From assembly GCA_018332375.1 (NCBI GenBank), contig BOPV01000001.1, positions 372,001-436,000 of the forward strand: a DNA stretch of 64,000 nt. Direction: 5' to 3'. The notes under the pieces are model-generated. The model saw only the letters and a list, made by a program, of their open reading frames with translations, had not been told where the DNA came from and did not search any database. The stretch's first letter is position 1. Every line of letters starts with the position of its first letter. The DNA is from Roseiterribacter gracilis (lineage in GTDB: Bacteria > Pseudomonadota > Alphaproteobacteria > BOG-932 > Roseiterribacteraceae). Shown piece after piece: positions 41,446 to 49,580 of this stretch. The position numbers and the translations under genes were made by a program.

Positions 41446-42531
41446 ATGATGAATGCGGGCACGCTCGCAGCGCGCGCGGTCATTCTGGTCGGGCGGCCGC
41501 AATTCCTGACGCGCGAACGTGCGCGCCGCCTGGTCGAACGCGCGGGCGGACGCTTGGTCAGTCTGCGCGATTTCGGTGGGCGCGATGCGGGCGGCGCGCT
41601 GGCCGTGTTCGGCACGCGCGGCACGGCGGCATTGATCCGCGACGGTACGTTGGCGCAGACGCTCCAGCGCTATCGCGCGTCGGGCGCCGAGCCCGTGTCG
41701 GAAATCGCCTTGCTGCGCGCGGTCGGCGTGATGGAGCCGTTGCGCGCCGACGCGCAGGCGCGCGCCTTCAGCAGCGATGACGTTGCGCGGTCGGCACGCA
41801 TCGCCGAACAGGACGTCGAAAGCCTGACCATCGCGGGCGCGATCGAACCGGTCGACGGGCGCTTCACCTTCGCCGACCTGCGCGCCGCGCGCACGGTCGC
41901 AAGCTGGCTTGCCGACGGCGTGCCGTTGCACGAGCTGGCCGGGCACGTCGCCACCGCGCGTCGCACGGGTACGGTGCTGGATGCAGGGGCGGGCGTGCCC
42001 GATCTCGATCCCAGCGGGCAGGCGTCGCTGGATCTCGCCGCCGACGCGCCCAACCTGCACGATGCAATTGCGCGCGCCGAAGAAGCCGACGCGCACGACC
42101 TGCCGCGCGAGTCGGTGCGCTGGTGGCAGATTGCTGCCACTGCGGCGCCGCGCGACGCGACGTTGCGATTCAACTTGGGCTGCGCCTTGTTGCAGGCGGG
42201 ATCGCCGCGCGAGGCCGAGCTGCAATTCGAGCGCGCGGCGCATCTCGATCCCGGCATGGCCGACGCCTGGTTCAACGCGGCGCATGCAGCGCGCGTGCAG
42301 GCGCGTGCCGATCGCGCGTTGTTGCATCTCGATCGTGCCATCGACGCCGATCCGCGCTGGGCCGAACCGCTGATCCAGCGCATGCGCACTGCGGTCGATG
42401 CGGAAGCATGGGAGGTGCTGGCGCAGCTTCTGACGCGGCTCGAAACGCTCACGCTGAACGACGCCGAAGCGACCTTCGCCAAACAGACGCGGCAGTTGTT
42501 GCACCTGGTAACGGGGCGCAGCGAGTCCTGA
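41446..42531 (+). CDS. Protein with apparent BRCT-like, MerR-HTH-like and TPR regions
   Basis: 361 residues. Region 1 (about 8-95) fits the BRCT pattern: AVILVGRPQFLTRERARRLV with a following GGRLVSL, then ALAVFGTRGT and VSEIALLRAVG. Region 2 (about 108-170) resembles a MerR helix-turn-helix: FSSDDVARSARIAEQDVESL, GRFTFADLRAAR, ADGVPLHELA. Region 3 (about 200-340) holds TPR-like helices with LRFNLGCALLQAGSPREAEL and ADAWFNAAHAARVQARADRA. It starts 27 bp after ku, so it is probably co-transcribed. A link to end joining is inference from context and the BRCT-like region. Confidence 0.75.
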   Translation: MMNAGTLAARAVILVGRPQFLTRERARRLVERAGGRLVSLRDFGGRDAGGALAVFGTRGTAALIRDGTLAQTLQRYRASGAEPVSEIALLRAVGVMEPLRADAQARAFSSDDVARSARIAEQDVESLTIAGAIEPVDGRFTFADLRAARTVASWLADGVPLHELAGHVATARRTGTVLDAGAGVPDLDPSGQASLDLAADAPNLHDAIARAEEADAHDLPRESVRWWQIAATAAPRDATLRFNLGCALLQAGSPREAELQFERAAHLDPGMADAWFNAAHAARVQARADRALLHLDRAIDADPRWAEPLIQRMRTAVDAEAWEVLAQLLTRLETLTLNDAEATFAKQTRQLLHLVTGRSES

Positions 42532-42545
42532 CCGAGCATGCCGAA

Positions 42546-42563
42546 GCCGCGCGCGGCGTTTTT
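42546..42563 (+). terminator. Rho-independent terminator
   Basis: The palindromic stem GCCGCGCGCGGC is followed by GTTTTT, 14 bp after the stop codon of the TPR gene. It fits a transcription stop at the end of the ku transcript. The stem has almost no loop, so an alternative pairing with upstream GCCG is possible. Confidence 0.5.
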
Positions 42564-42650
42564 CTGAATTAACCACGACAAAGCTTCGCGAGGCGCGAAA
42601 CGATCCAATAGGATCGCAGGCAAGAATCACGAACGCGTTGGGTGAGGGAC

Positions 42651-43340
42651 ATGTCGAATTCTGTACCCCGGCTGGTTGGCCGGGCTGCTTTGCTGTTGTC
42701 GGTTGTGTCGTTGCTTGCCGGTTGCGCGGCGCAGAAGCGCCAGGCGGAGATCGATCACTATCAGCAGGTGCAGGCGCAGCTCCGTGCGATCGGTGAGCAA
42801 TGCGCGGCCGAATTGCAGGAGTCGAAGTACGACCCGATCCGCGACAAGATTGAACTTCGCCGCGGCGTCGTCTCGACCGAAGCAGTCCCGTTCGCGCTGC
42901 TGGTGAACGAGAAGACGCCGACCGCAACCGAGAAGGCGGCGTTGTCGGCGTGGGCGACGCAGCGCGAGACCTGCCTCGCGCAGACGTGGCACGTCCAGCG
43001 CGGCAGCCCGCCGCCGGGTTGGTCGGCAGAGGCGTGGCGTCGCTGGGGCTCGTTCATCGACAGTTCGGTGCAGCAAACAACGGTGCTCGCCGCAGCGCTG
43101 TACAACGGCAAAATCACCTACGCCGAATTCGCCAAGCAGCGCGGCGAAGCCACGGCGGCGGCGGGTACCGCACAGCAATCTTGGGTCGAGGCCACCAGAA
43201 TCGCGGACCAACAACGCCGCCTGCAAGAACAGCAACTCGCCGAACAGCGCTACGCGAATTGGGAATTGTCCTACGCGAACTTCCTGCGGGCGAAAGGCTT
43301 CACTTGCGTGACTGCCGGAGGAACGACGAGTTGCCGATGA
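42651..43340 (+). CDS. Lipoprotein with coiled-coil segments
   Basis: 229 residues. The signal peptide has AALLLSVVSLLAGCAAQ (lipobox LLAGC, Cys about 25). The mature part is helical: AEIDHYQQVQAQLRAIGEQC near the start and ADQQRRLQEQQLAEQRYANW near the end are heptad-like. Cys in YNxx-free loops near residues 105 and 220 could pair. The ATG has GAGG five bases ahead; a GTG three codons upstream is possible. The stop overlaps the start of the next secreted protein. Function unknown. Confidence 0.78.
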   Translation: MSNSVPRLVGRAALLLSVVSLLAGCAAQKRQAEIDHYQQVQAQLRAIGEQCAAELQESKYDPIRDKIELRRGVVSTEAVPFALLVNEKTPTATEKAALSAWATQRETCLAQTWHVQRGSPPPGWSAEAWRRWGSFIDSSVQQTTVLAAALYNGKITYAEFAKQRGEATAAAGTAQQSWVEATRIADQQRRLQEQQLAEQRYANWELSYANFLRAKGFTCVTAGGTTSCR

Positions 43341-43753
43341 TGTGCGTGCGCGGCGGTGTGGCGATCGCGATTCTTCTCATCTCGACGGCTGCACTGGGCG
43401 CCGAGTTGAAGCCAGGATCGCGCGCAACCGCTGTCGATCTCGAAATATACGGCAGGCAAACGCGCCTTCGGCTCGACGCAAAAGGTGCGGGCGGTGCCGG
43501 GATCGAATATGCCGACAGAGTGCCGAACGTTCCGCGTGAGCGATTGCCGGCGCGCGTAACGGTCAAAACCGAAGAAGCGGTGGGCGGTCACATCGATCTG
43601 CAGATGGATTTGTTCTATCCGACTGAGTCCGGACCGGAACGAAAAGTACGGTACGGCGCGATCGTCGCTTGCGGCGAACCGATGCCGCTGTCTGGAAGTC
43701 CGGGGCAACCGGCGCTACGCGCGACCGTGATCTGTCCGGCAAAGGCGCCGTAG
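43337..43753 (+). CDS. Small secreted protein
   Basis: 138 residues with the signal peptide (M)MCVRGGVAIAILLISTAALG, cleaved near GAE. The mature domain of about 115 residues is beta-rich, with GSRATAVDLEIYGRQTRLRL and VGGHIDLQMDLFYP and two Cys (VACGEP, VICPAK) that could form a disulphide. Starts at the ATGATG overlapping the lipoprotein stop, so the two are co-translated. No family assigned. A terminator follows after 7 bp. Confidence 0.75.
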   Translation: MMCVRGGVAIAILLISTAALGAELKPGSRATAVDLEIYGRQTRLRLDAKGAGGAGIEYADRVPNVPRERLPARVTVKTEEAVGGHIDLQMDLFYPTESGPERKVRYGAIVACGEPMPLSGSPGQPALRATVICPAKAP

Positions 43754-43760
43754 AACATGC

Positions 43761-43789
43761 AAGCCGGCGCGCAACCGCGCGCCGGCTTT
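43761..43789 (+). terminator. Rho-independent-type terminator
   Basis: Perfect 12-bp stem AAGCCGGCGCGC, loop AACC and complement ending GGCTTTC. It is 7 bp after the secreted-protein stop and before the convergent small gene, so it can serve both directions (A-run on one side, short T-run on the other). Confidence 0.85.
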
Positions 43790-43806
43790 CTCACAGCTAG
43801 AAACGA

Positions 43807-44034
43807 CTAGCGGTGCCGACGGTTCGGCACGCAATGGCCGCGCACGTAGCCGCGCCGCGTGCGATGCCCGCGCACCCAGTGCGCATGCCGGCCGCAACGG
43901 CCCGCTACGAATTGCACGGTTTCACTTTGGATCGTCGTCGCTGCTGACGGTGCAGCGGCGGCGGGTGCAGCTTCGGCGGCGAGCGGAGCGCCCAACGCAA
44001 CGGCGGCGATCAGGGCGAGGGCGGACAAGCGCAT
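43807..44034 (-). CDS. Small basic secreted protein
   Basis: 75 residues. Signal peptide MRLSALALIAAVALGAPLAA with cleavage near AEA. An Ala/Thr linker follows, then a basic Arg/His-rich C-terminus with two Cys (FVAGRCGRHAHWVRGHR and YVRGHCVPNRRH). It resembles small secreted GCG/CR-type proteins common in alphaproteobacteria, but the family call is weak. Convergent with the upstream lipoprotein unit across the terminator. Confidence 0.65.
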   Translation of the reverse strand: MRLSALALIAAVALGAPLAAEAAPAAAAPSAATTIQSETVQFVAGRCGRHAHWVRGHRTRRGYVRGHCVPNRRHR

Positions 44035-44250
44035 GGGGAACTCCGGTTGATGTATGGGATCAACACGAAGGGCGCGTGCTTCGATCCATCAACGATCAAG
44101 GTGCTTTGAAGGCGATGTGTGTCGTGACGTAACAGGCGCTGCGTTTGCGTTCGCGCGCGGTTCGGACAGCGCGCACGTCCGTGCGGTTGGCATGGGCTCC
44201 AAATCGCATAGCCGGCGTTTGTTTGTGCGTGCCGTGACGGATGTCCGACA

Positions 44251-44697
44251 ATGACGCTCGATGCGATCTTGGCGCCGATCAGGGCGCTGATCTGGTTCTT
44301 TTCGCAGGCCGTGCAGGTCGGCGGATTGGGTGCGGTCTATTTCCTGATCCCCGCCGCGATCATGCTGGCGGTGATGGCGGCAAACTATATGCGAATGGAC
44401 CGCTCGCTTCGGCGCAGGCTGCCCATCGTGCTGCTGTTGCCGCTGATCTGGATTCTGGTTGGGCTGTATGGCGGCGTGTTCTGGGAAGATTCGCGCGCCG
44501 GTTCGCAACCCAACCCAGCGTGGATGATCTATCCGATCTGGGCGTCGATGTTGTTGTCGTTCGTCCTGACATTTGGATTGGCCGCACACCTGCAAGGTGC
44601 GCGGCCGTTCGTCGTTGCGTTCGGCGCCATCAACACGCTGCTGACGCTGGGTGTCGGGTTCATGGCCGGGATGGCCGTCACCGGAAGCTGGCTGTAG
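44251..44697 (+). CDS. Small integral membrane protein, unknown
   Basis: 148 residues with four clear helices: GLGAVYFLIPAAIMLAVMAA, PIVLLLPLIWILVGLYGGVF, IWASMLLSFVLTFGLAAHL and NTLLTLGVGFMAGMAVTG. A short basic loop (RMDRSLRRRL) after helix 1 indicates the cytoplasmic side. No family recognised. The 216 bp upstream show no clear promoter or repeat. Converges on the GFA gene. Confidence 0.72.
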   Translation: MTLDAILAPIRALIWFFSQAVQVGGLGAVYFLIPAAIMLAVMAANYMRMDRSLRRRLPIVLLLPLIWILVGLYGGVFWEDSRAGSQPNPAWMIYPIWASMLLSFVLTFGLAAHLQGARPFVVAFGAINTLLTLGVGFMAGMAVTGSWL

Positions 44698-44704
44698 TCG
44701 CCGT

Positions 44705-45121
44705 TCATCCCGCTTGCGGCGGCATCCGCGCGAAGCTTGGCAGCTTTGGATCGACGCGATCCCACGCCACCGCCGCATCGGTCCAGGTCACGATTTGCGG
44801 CTTGTACTTGCTCGGATCGTCCAGGCTCGCCGCACGCACCGCGAACACGTCGCGGTCGCGGAAGGTCATAAAGACCGTCGTTCCGCAGGTGGGGCAGAAG
44901 CCGTTGATCTTGACCGTGCCGCCATCGCCGACCGACTCCCACAGGCTTGCGGTGCCTTGCGTGCGCGCTGACGCTTTCGGAAAAGCGAGATGCGACTGGT
45001 GGCCGGTGCCGCTGTCGCGCTGACATTGGCGGCACTGACAATCGACCATCGCCAACGGTTCGGCATCGACTTCATACCGAACCGCGCCACACGCGCAGCC
45101 GCCGGTGTAGGGCGCGCTCAT
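44705..45121 (-). CDS. GFA (glutathione-dependent formaldehyde-activating enzyme-like) zinc protein
   Basis: 138 residues with the complete GFA cysteine set: Cys9 and Cys11 (GGCACGAVRYE), Cys28, Cys30 and Cys33 (DCQCRQCQRDSGTG), and Cys76 and Cys79 (FCPTCGTTVF). These bind two zinc ions. Most family members have unknown substrates despite the name. The start overlaps the stop of the beta-propeller gene by ATGA, indicating one operon with it. Confidence 0.93.
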   Translation of the reverse strand: MSAPYTGGCACGAVRYEVDAEPLAMVDCQCRQCQRDSGTGHQSHLAFPKASARTQGTASLWESVGDGGTVKINGFCPTCGTTVFMTFRDRDVFAVRAASLDDPSKYKPQIVTWTDAAVAWDRVDPKLPSFARMPPQAG

Positions 45122-45777
45122 TGTTTGCTCGCTGTCTTTTTATTGGGCCGTTTGACCGCGCGGACTTTGCCGCTATTGCCGCCGCCGCAGAAGAAACACC
45201 CATTGCCGTCGGATTCGAGACCCGAGACCAACATGCCGTCGGGCATCGCCAGACGTTCGATCACGTCGCTGGTGTCGGGATCGACGCGACGCAACTCGCT
45301 TTCATCGCCTTCCCAGGTGGCGTGCCACAACTCGCCCTCGACCCAGCTGACGCCGGTGACGAAACGGTTGGACTCGATCGTGCGCAAGGTTGCGCCCGTG
45401 TTGGGATCGATCTGCAAAATGCGACGACGGCGATGCTGGCCGACCCACAACGTGCCTTCCGCCCACGCCATGCCCGCGCCACCACCTTCGGGTGCAGGAA
45501 TGGTGCCGACGACGGTGCCGGTGTTGGGATCGATCTTCTGAATAATGTCGCCGGCAAGCTGATAGAGATGCGCGCCGTCGAACGCAGTGCCTGCATGCGC
45601 AGTCACATCGATCGAGCGCACCATCTCGCCGCTTGTGGGATCGACTTCGTTCAGCCTGTCGCCCGAGGCAAACCAGACATGGCTGCCGTCGAACGTGACG
45701 CCATGCACAGACTCGACGCCGGGGAACGGTCCGTATTCACGGAGTATCTCGGCAGGTTTTGCAGATGTAGTTGTCAT
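45118..45777 (-). CDS. Beta-propeller protein, glutamine cyclotransferase-like
   Basis: 219 residues of repeated propeller blades. Each has a W-x-A/V-x-x-G segment followed by a DP-N/T-T/S-G turn: VWFASGDRLNEVDPTSGE, IIQKIDPNTGTVVG, LWVGQHRRRRILQIDPNTGA and ELRRVDPDTSDV. No signal peptide, so probably cytoplasmic. The late FFCGGGNSGKVRAVKRP is distinctive. Glutaminyl cyclase residues are not confirmed. Coupled to the GFA gene and preceded by a regulator gene on the same strand (9 bp gap), suggesting a three-gene operon. Confidence 0.82.
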   Translation of the reverse strand: MTTTSAKPAEILREYGPFPGVESVHGVTFDGSHVWFASGDRLNEVDPTSGEMVRSIDVTAHAGTAFDGAHLYQLAGDIIQKIDPNTGTVVGTIPAPEGGGAGMAWAEGTLWVGQHRRRRILQIDPNTGATLRTIESNRFVTGVSWVEGELWHATWEGDESELRRVDPDTSDVIERLAMPDGMLVSGLESDGNGCFFCGGGNSGKVRAVKRPNKKTASKQ

Positions 45778-45786
45778 GGGGCGAAC

Positions 45787-47013
45787 CTACTCGGTCGGTA
45801 GCGGGGTCGGGAGTAACAACGACGTCGTGAAACCCAGCACCGGCGGGGTCATCCAACGGCGCGCGCGCCCGTGCCCGACCGACTGGATTTTCGCCTCGGC
45901 CGCCAACGCATCCAACGCGCGCTGCACCGTGCGCTGGCTGGTGTCCAAGGCGATGGCCAAGGCCGAGCTGGACCAGGATTCGCCGTCGGCCAGAAACGCC
46001 AACACGGCCGCATATTGTTCTTCAACCGGCCGGGCCAGCACGACGATATCGCGTGCGCGTTTGGGCGCCAGGGTGAAGCCGTCTTTGGTCGCGCTGAGCG
46101 TGGCCAGCGGGCGCAACATCGCGCGCAGCCGGCCGATCTCCACCCGCAACCGTGCACGGTGGGATTCGTCGGCGTGCTTGGCCCCGAATGCTTGTTTGAC
46201 CAGCGCGTCGCGCGACACGTCACCAGGCCAAGCCTCGGCGAGCGCACGCACCAGCGCAAACAACACCGGTCGCGTTGCCAGCGAAATAACTGAGCTTCCG
46301 TCGCGCACCGCATGGCGGCAGGCATCGACCACCAGGCGCGATTTCGACGCCAGCAAAGCTTCGACGTCGTCGAGCAGCAGCGGACGTTCGCTGCCTTGGT
46401 CCAGCAAGCGCGCAGCGGGCGCGTTCAAGGCGCGTGCGGCGCTTTCAACTTCGGCCGTCAGCGCCGGGATTCGTGCCGCGCGCGCGGCCTGCGTCGCACG
46501 CGCCAAGGCTTCGCGTGCCGGCTTGGCGCGGATGCGGCGCATCGCGATGCCGGTGACGACCAGTTCGTGCGCAGTGCGCAATGCAGGCGGGAAGGGCGTT
46601 GGATCGAGGTCGGCCAGAATCCGCTCGGCCTCGTCGAGCCGGCCCAGCAACAGCAAGCGCCGCACTTCGAGATAGCGCGCATGGGCGGCGTTGCGCCGGT
46701 CACCGCTTGCGTCGAGCGTTGCACGCGCCGCGTCGAGCGGCTTGGCGGGCCAGCCCGCAAGATCGCGCGAGGCGAGTGCGATTTCGGCTTCGGCAACAAC
46801 GCAGCGCGCGCGCGCCAAGGCTTCTTTGGGGCCAAAGGCGCGCGCGGCGCGACGCACCAGCGCCTTGGCCCGCACCAGATCGCCCAACTGCGCCATCGCA
46901 ATGCCGCGCAAGGCCAGGGCCGGCGCGTCTTCGCGCAACGCCACGCGTTTGAGCGCGCCCAACGGATCGCCCGCAGCCAGCGCGCGTGCGGCGGCGGTGA
47001 TCAGCGAGTCCAT
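45787..47013 (-). CDS. TPR-type protein with C-terminal winged-helix regions (putative transcriptional regulator)
   Basis: 408 residues. The N-terminal 230 residues are Ala/Arg-rich TPR-like helices (ALRGIAMAQLGDLVRAKALV, ARYLEVRRLLLLGRLDEAE). The C-terminal half has one winged-helix-like region (RDALVKQAFGAKHADESHRA, RLRVEIGRLRAML) similar to OmpR/SARP DNA-binding folds. A second helix-turn-helix follows (SSALAIALDTSQRTVQRALD). Probably regulates the beta-propeller/GFA genes that follow at 9 bp. ATG at 47013 is preferred over the TTG one codon upstream. Confidence 0.78.
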   Translation of the reverse strand: MDSLITAAARALAAGDPLGALKRVALREDAPALALRGIAMAQLGDLVRAKALVRRAARAFGPKEALARARCVVAEAEIALASRDLAGWPAKPLDAARATLDASGDRRNAAHARYLEVRRLLLLGRLDEAERILADLDPTPFPPALRTAHELVVTGIAMRRIRAKPAREALARATQAARAARIPALTAEVESAARALNAPAARLLDQGSERPLLLDDVEALLASKSRLVVDACRHAVRDGSSVISLATRPVLFALVRALAEAWPGDVSRDALVKQAFGAKHADESHRARLRVEIGRLRAMLRPLATLSATKDGFTLAPKRARDIVVLARPVEEQYAAVLAFLADGESWSSSALAIALDTSQRTVQRALDALAAEAKIQSVGHGRARRWMTPPVLGFTTSLLLPTPLPTE

Positions 47014-47131
47014 CAAATCATTGCTCGCCGGAGAGGAAGGGGCCCGCGACGAAGGCGCGGGAAGAGCTTGCCCCGGACGCGATCCGGGGTGCGGGGGCTT
47101 TCACCGACTGGTGTGCGCGCATGTGTCGACA

Positions 47132-47172
47132 ACCCCCTCACCCTAACCCTCTCCCCGTCGGGGAGAGGGGAT
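47132..47172. repeat. Palindromic intergenic repeat
   Basis: CCCCCTCACCCTAACC leads into CCTCTCCCC-GTC-GGGGAGAGG. It is the same CTCTCCC-type family as the elements at 9354 and 27031. The adjacent 47040-47100 stretch also holds GCCCGCG...CGCGGG and CCCCGGA...TCCGGGG inverted repeats, so the 277-bp gap is a mosaic of palindromes. Confidence 0.7.
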
Positions 47173-47290
47173 GAGATTCGAAATCCCGCCACACTTGTCA
47201 CTCCCACCGAACGATCCGCCGGCGCCACAAGGAATCGTATGTCGGCGCGAAGCATGAGTGCTGACCTAATTTTCGGAGGTTGCAAGAACC

Positions 47291-48070
47291 ATGACGACGT
47301 CGCCTGAATCCAAATCCGAGGCCGCGCCGATCGCGCATCCGCCCATCGTGTCGCCGCAGGAATGGGCCGCCGCGCACAAGGCGCTGCTGGTGAAAGAGAA
47401 GGCTGCACTCCGCGCCCGCGACGCGCTGCATGCCGAGCGCCGGCGCATGCCGTGGCAGGCGATCGACAAGGACTACGTGTTCGACGGGCCGGCCGGCAAG
47501 GTGCGTCTGCTCGACTTGTTCGAAGGCCGCCAGCAGCTGATCGTCTATCGCGCCTTCTTCGAACCCGGCGTGCATGGTTGGCCCGATCACGCCTGCATCG
47601 GTTGTTCGCTGGGCGCCGATCAGGTCGGGCATCTCGCGCATTTGAACGCGCGCAACACGACCTTGGCCTATGCGTCGCGCGCGCCGCAGGCCGACATTGC
47701 GCGGTTGAAGACGCGCATGGGCTGGACGATGCCCTGGTACACGATCACCGACAGTTTCGATGCCGACTTTGGCGTCGATGAATGGCACGGCCACAACGCC
47801 TTCATCCGCGACGGTGAGAAGATCTATCGCACCTATCTGATCAACAGCCGCGGCGACGAGGCGATGGGCACGGTCTGGTCGTATCTCGACATGACCGCGC
47901 TGGGCCGTCAGGAGGCATGGGAAAACTCGCCCGCAGGCTATCCGCAGGAACGTCCTTACAAATGGTGGAACTGGCACGACAGCTACGTCGCCAATGCAGC
48001 GCCCGATCCGACATGGGTCGCGGTGTCGGACGCGGGTGAAGCGGCCTTCCGCAAGGAGAGCGCGCAATGA
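47291..48070 (+). CDS. DUF899 family (thioredoxin-like) protein, copy 1
   Basis: 259 residues. VSPQEWAAAHKALLVKEKAA and RARDALHAERRRMPW form the N-terminal helix typical of DUF899, LLDLFEGRQQLIVYRAFF the thioredoxin-like strand, HACIGCSLGADQVGHL the Cys-x-x-Cys region, and YASRAPQADIARLKTRMGW the later core. KWWNWHDSY closes the domain. Activity is not established. GGAGG lies at 47275. Overlaps the second DUF899 gene by four bases. Confidence 0.92.
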   Translation: MTTSPESKSEAAPIAHPPIVSPQEWAAAHKALLVKEKAALRARDALHAERRRMPWQAIDKDYVFDGPAGKVRLLDLFEGRQQLIVYRAFFEPGVHGWPDHACIGCSLGADQVGHLAHLNARNTTLAYASRAPQADIARLKTRMGWTMPWYTITDSFDADFGVDEWHGHNAFIRDGEKIYRTYLINSRGDEAMGTVWSYLDMTALGRQEAWENSPAGYPQERPYKWWNWHDSYVANAAPDPTWVAVSDAGEAAFRKESAQ

Positions 48071-48831
48071 CCACGCACGCGACGGGGACACGCGAAGATT
48101 GGTTGGCGGCGCGGCTCGATCTGCTCAAAGCCGAAAAAGACCTGACGCGGCGTAGCGACGAGCTGGCGAAACAACGGCAGGCGCTGCCCTGGGTGCGCGT
48201 CGACAAAGCCTACCGGTTTGAAACCGAAGCGGGGAATGTCGCGCTGGCGGATCTGTTTCAAGGCCGCTCGCAGCTGCTCGTCTATCACTTCATGTTTGGG
48301 CCCGATTACAAAGCGGGTTGCCCGTCCTGTTCGATGATCGCCGACGGGTTCAACGGCTTTGCGGTGCATCTGGCCAATCACGACGTGCTGTTGACGGCGG
48401 TGTCGCGTGCGCCGTTGGCCAAGCTGCAAGCCTATAAAAAGCGCATGGGATGGACGTTCCCCTGGGCGTCGTCGCTGGGCGGTGACTTCAACTTCGACTT
48501 CAACGTGTCGATCACCGAAGAGCAGCAGCGCGACGGCAGTTTCGAATACAACTTCCGCCCGGGCACGCCGACGATGGCAACCAAGACTTTGCCGAAAGCG
48601 GTGGTCGGGTTCGCTGAGAGCGTCGGCACCGATCCGCTGACCTACACGCGCGACCGGCCGGGTTTGAGCTCGTTCGTGCTCGAAGACGGCGTCGTCTATC
48701 ACACCTATTCGTCCTATGCGCGCGGCGTGGATGCGATCTGGGGTGCCTATCAGTTCCTCGATCGCGCTTCCAAGGGCCGCAATGAAAACGGCGTCTGGTG
48801 GAAGCGCCACGACGAGTACGACCAGCGCTGA
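48067..48831 (+). CDS. DUF899 family (thioredoxin-like) protein, copy 2
   Basis: 254 residues, paralogous to the gene before it. LPWVRVDKAYRFETEAG, LADLFQGRSQLLVYHFMFG, GCPSCSMIADGFNGF (Cys-x-x-Cys), VSRAPLAKLQAYKKRMGW and VWWKRHDEY align with copy 1. It keeps Cys-x-x-Cys, while the spacing around it differs slightly. It lies between copy 1 (ATGA overlap) and the DUF2182 membrane gene (12 bp gap), indicating a three-gene operon. Confidence 0.92.
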   Translation: MTTHATGTREDWLAARLDLLKAEKDLTRRSDELAKQRQALPWVRVDKAYRFETEAGNVALADLFQGRSQLLVYHFMFGPDYKAGCPSCSMIADGFNGFAVHLANHDVLLTAVSRAPLAKLQAYKKRMGWTFPWASSLGGDFNFDFNVSITEEQQRDGSFEYNFRPGTPTMATKTLPKAVVGFAESVGTDPLTYTRDRPGLSSFVLEDGVVYHTYSSYARGVDAIWGAYQFLDRASKGRNENGVWWKRHDEYDQR

Positions 48832-48843
48832 GCAGGTCTGGTC

Positions 48844-49548
48844 ATGTTCGCAGATGACGCACGGCTGCCCTTCGCCGATCTCGTCTTTGCCGGAGTCGCG
48901 GCGCTGGTCTTTACCGCCAGCGTCGCGATGACGATCGTCGCCTGCGCGCCAACGATCGCGGGGATGCAGATCTGCGGCGCGATTGCGGGCCATCTTCGCG
49001 AGAGGGGGGGCGGCCTGTCCTTCGTCGCGATGTGGACCGTGATGATGGTCGCGATGATGTTGCCGTCTTTGATGCCCGCGCTGTGCCGCTACCGCGATGC
49101 TGCGCGCGGTACGGAGCGGTTGGGGGTTGCGACCTTGCTGGCCAGCGCCGGCTATTTCTTTGTCTGGGCGCTCTGCGGTGTGGTGGTTCTGGCGCTTGCA
49201 ACTGCGTTGCCGTCGCTCGCATCGGCGACGCCGTTCGCGGTCGGTTGTGTGATGCTGACCGCGGGCGCATTGCAGTTCACCGGCTGGAAAGCGCGCACGC
49301 TTGCTTGTTGCCGCGGCGGCTGCGGCCAACAAAGCGCGCTGCGTTGGGGCGTGCGGCACGGGCTGCAATGTGTGGCGTGTTGCGCCGGTCCGACGGCGGT
49401 GCTGCTGGTGCTCGGCATGATGGATTTGCGTGCGATGGCGGCGGTGACGGTCGCGATCACCGCCGAACGTCTCGCCGGCCTGCGCGTCGCGCGCGCGCTT
49501 GGTGTCGTCGCGATTGGGGCGGGGTTGGTGTTGGTGGCGGGGCTGTAA
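48844..49548 (+). CDS. DUF2182 membrane protein (putative metal-binding)
   Basis: 234 residues with about six helices. The family hallmark MWTVMMVAMMLPSLMPALC is at residues 61-79. CCRGGCGQQSALRWGVRHG and QCVACCAGPTAVLLVLG are the second cysteine-rich signature. The Cys and Met clusters suggest copper or other soft-metal handling, but this is inference. It ends the DUF899-DUF899-DUF2182 operon. Confidence 0.9.
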   Translation: MFADDARLPFADLVFAGVAALVFTASVAMTIVACAPTIAGMQICGAIAGHLRERGGGLSFVAMWTVMMVAMMLPSLMPALCRYRDAARGTERLGVATLLASAGYFFVWALCGVVVLALATALPSLASATPFAVGCVMLTAGALQFTGWKARTLACCRGGCGQQSALRWGVRHGLQCVACCAGPTAVLLVLGMMDLRAMAAVTVAITAERLAGLRVARALGVVAIGAGLVLVAGL

Positions 49549-49580
49549 CCGCCGCGGCGCGGCTGTGTATAGTCGCGCCC

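Noticed and set aside
40513..42927. 804-codon minus-strand frame across ku and the TPR gene
   Set aside because: It overlaps three well-supported plus-strand genes and shows only antisense-type composition.
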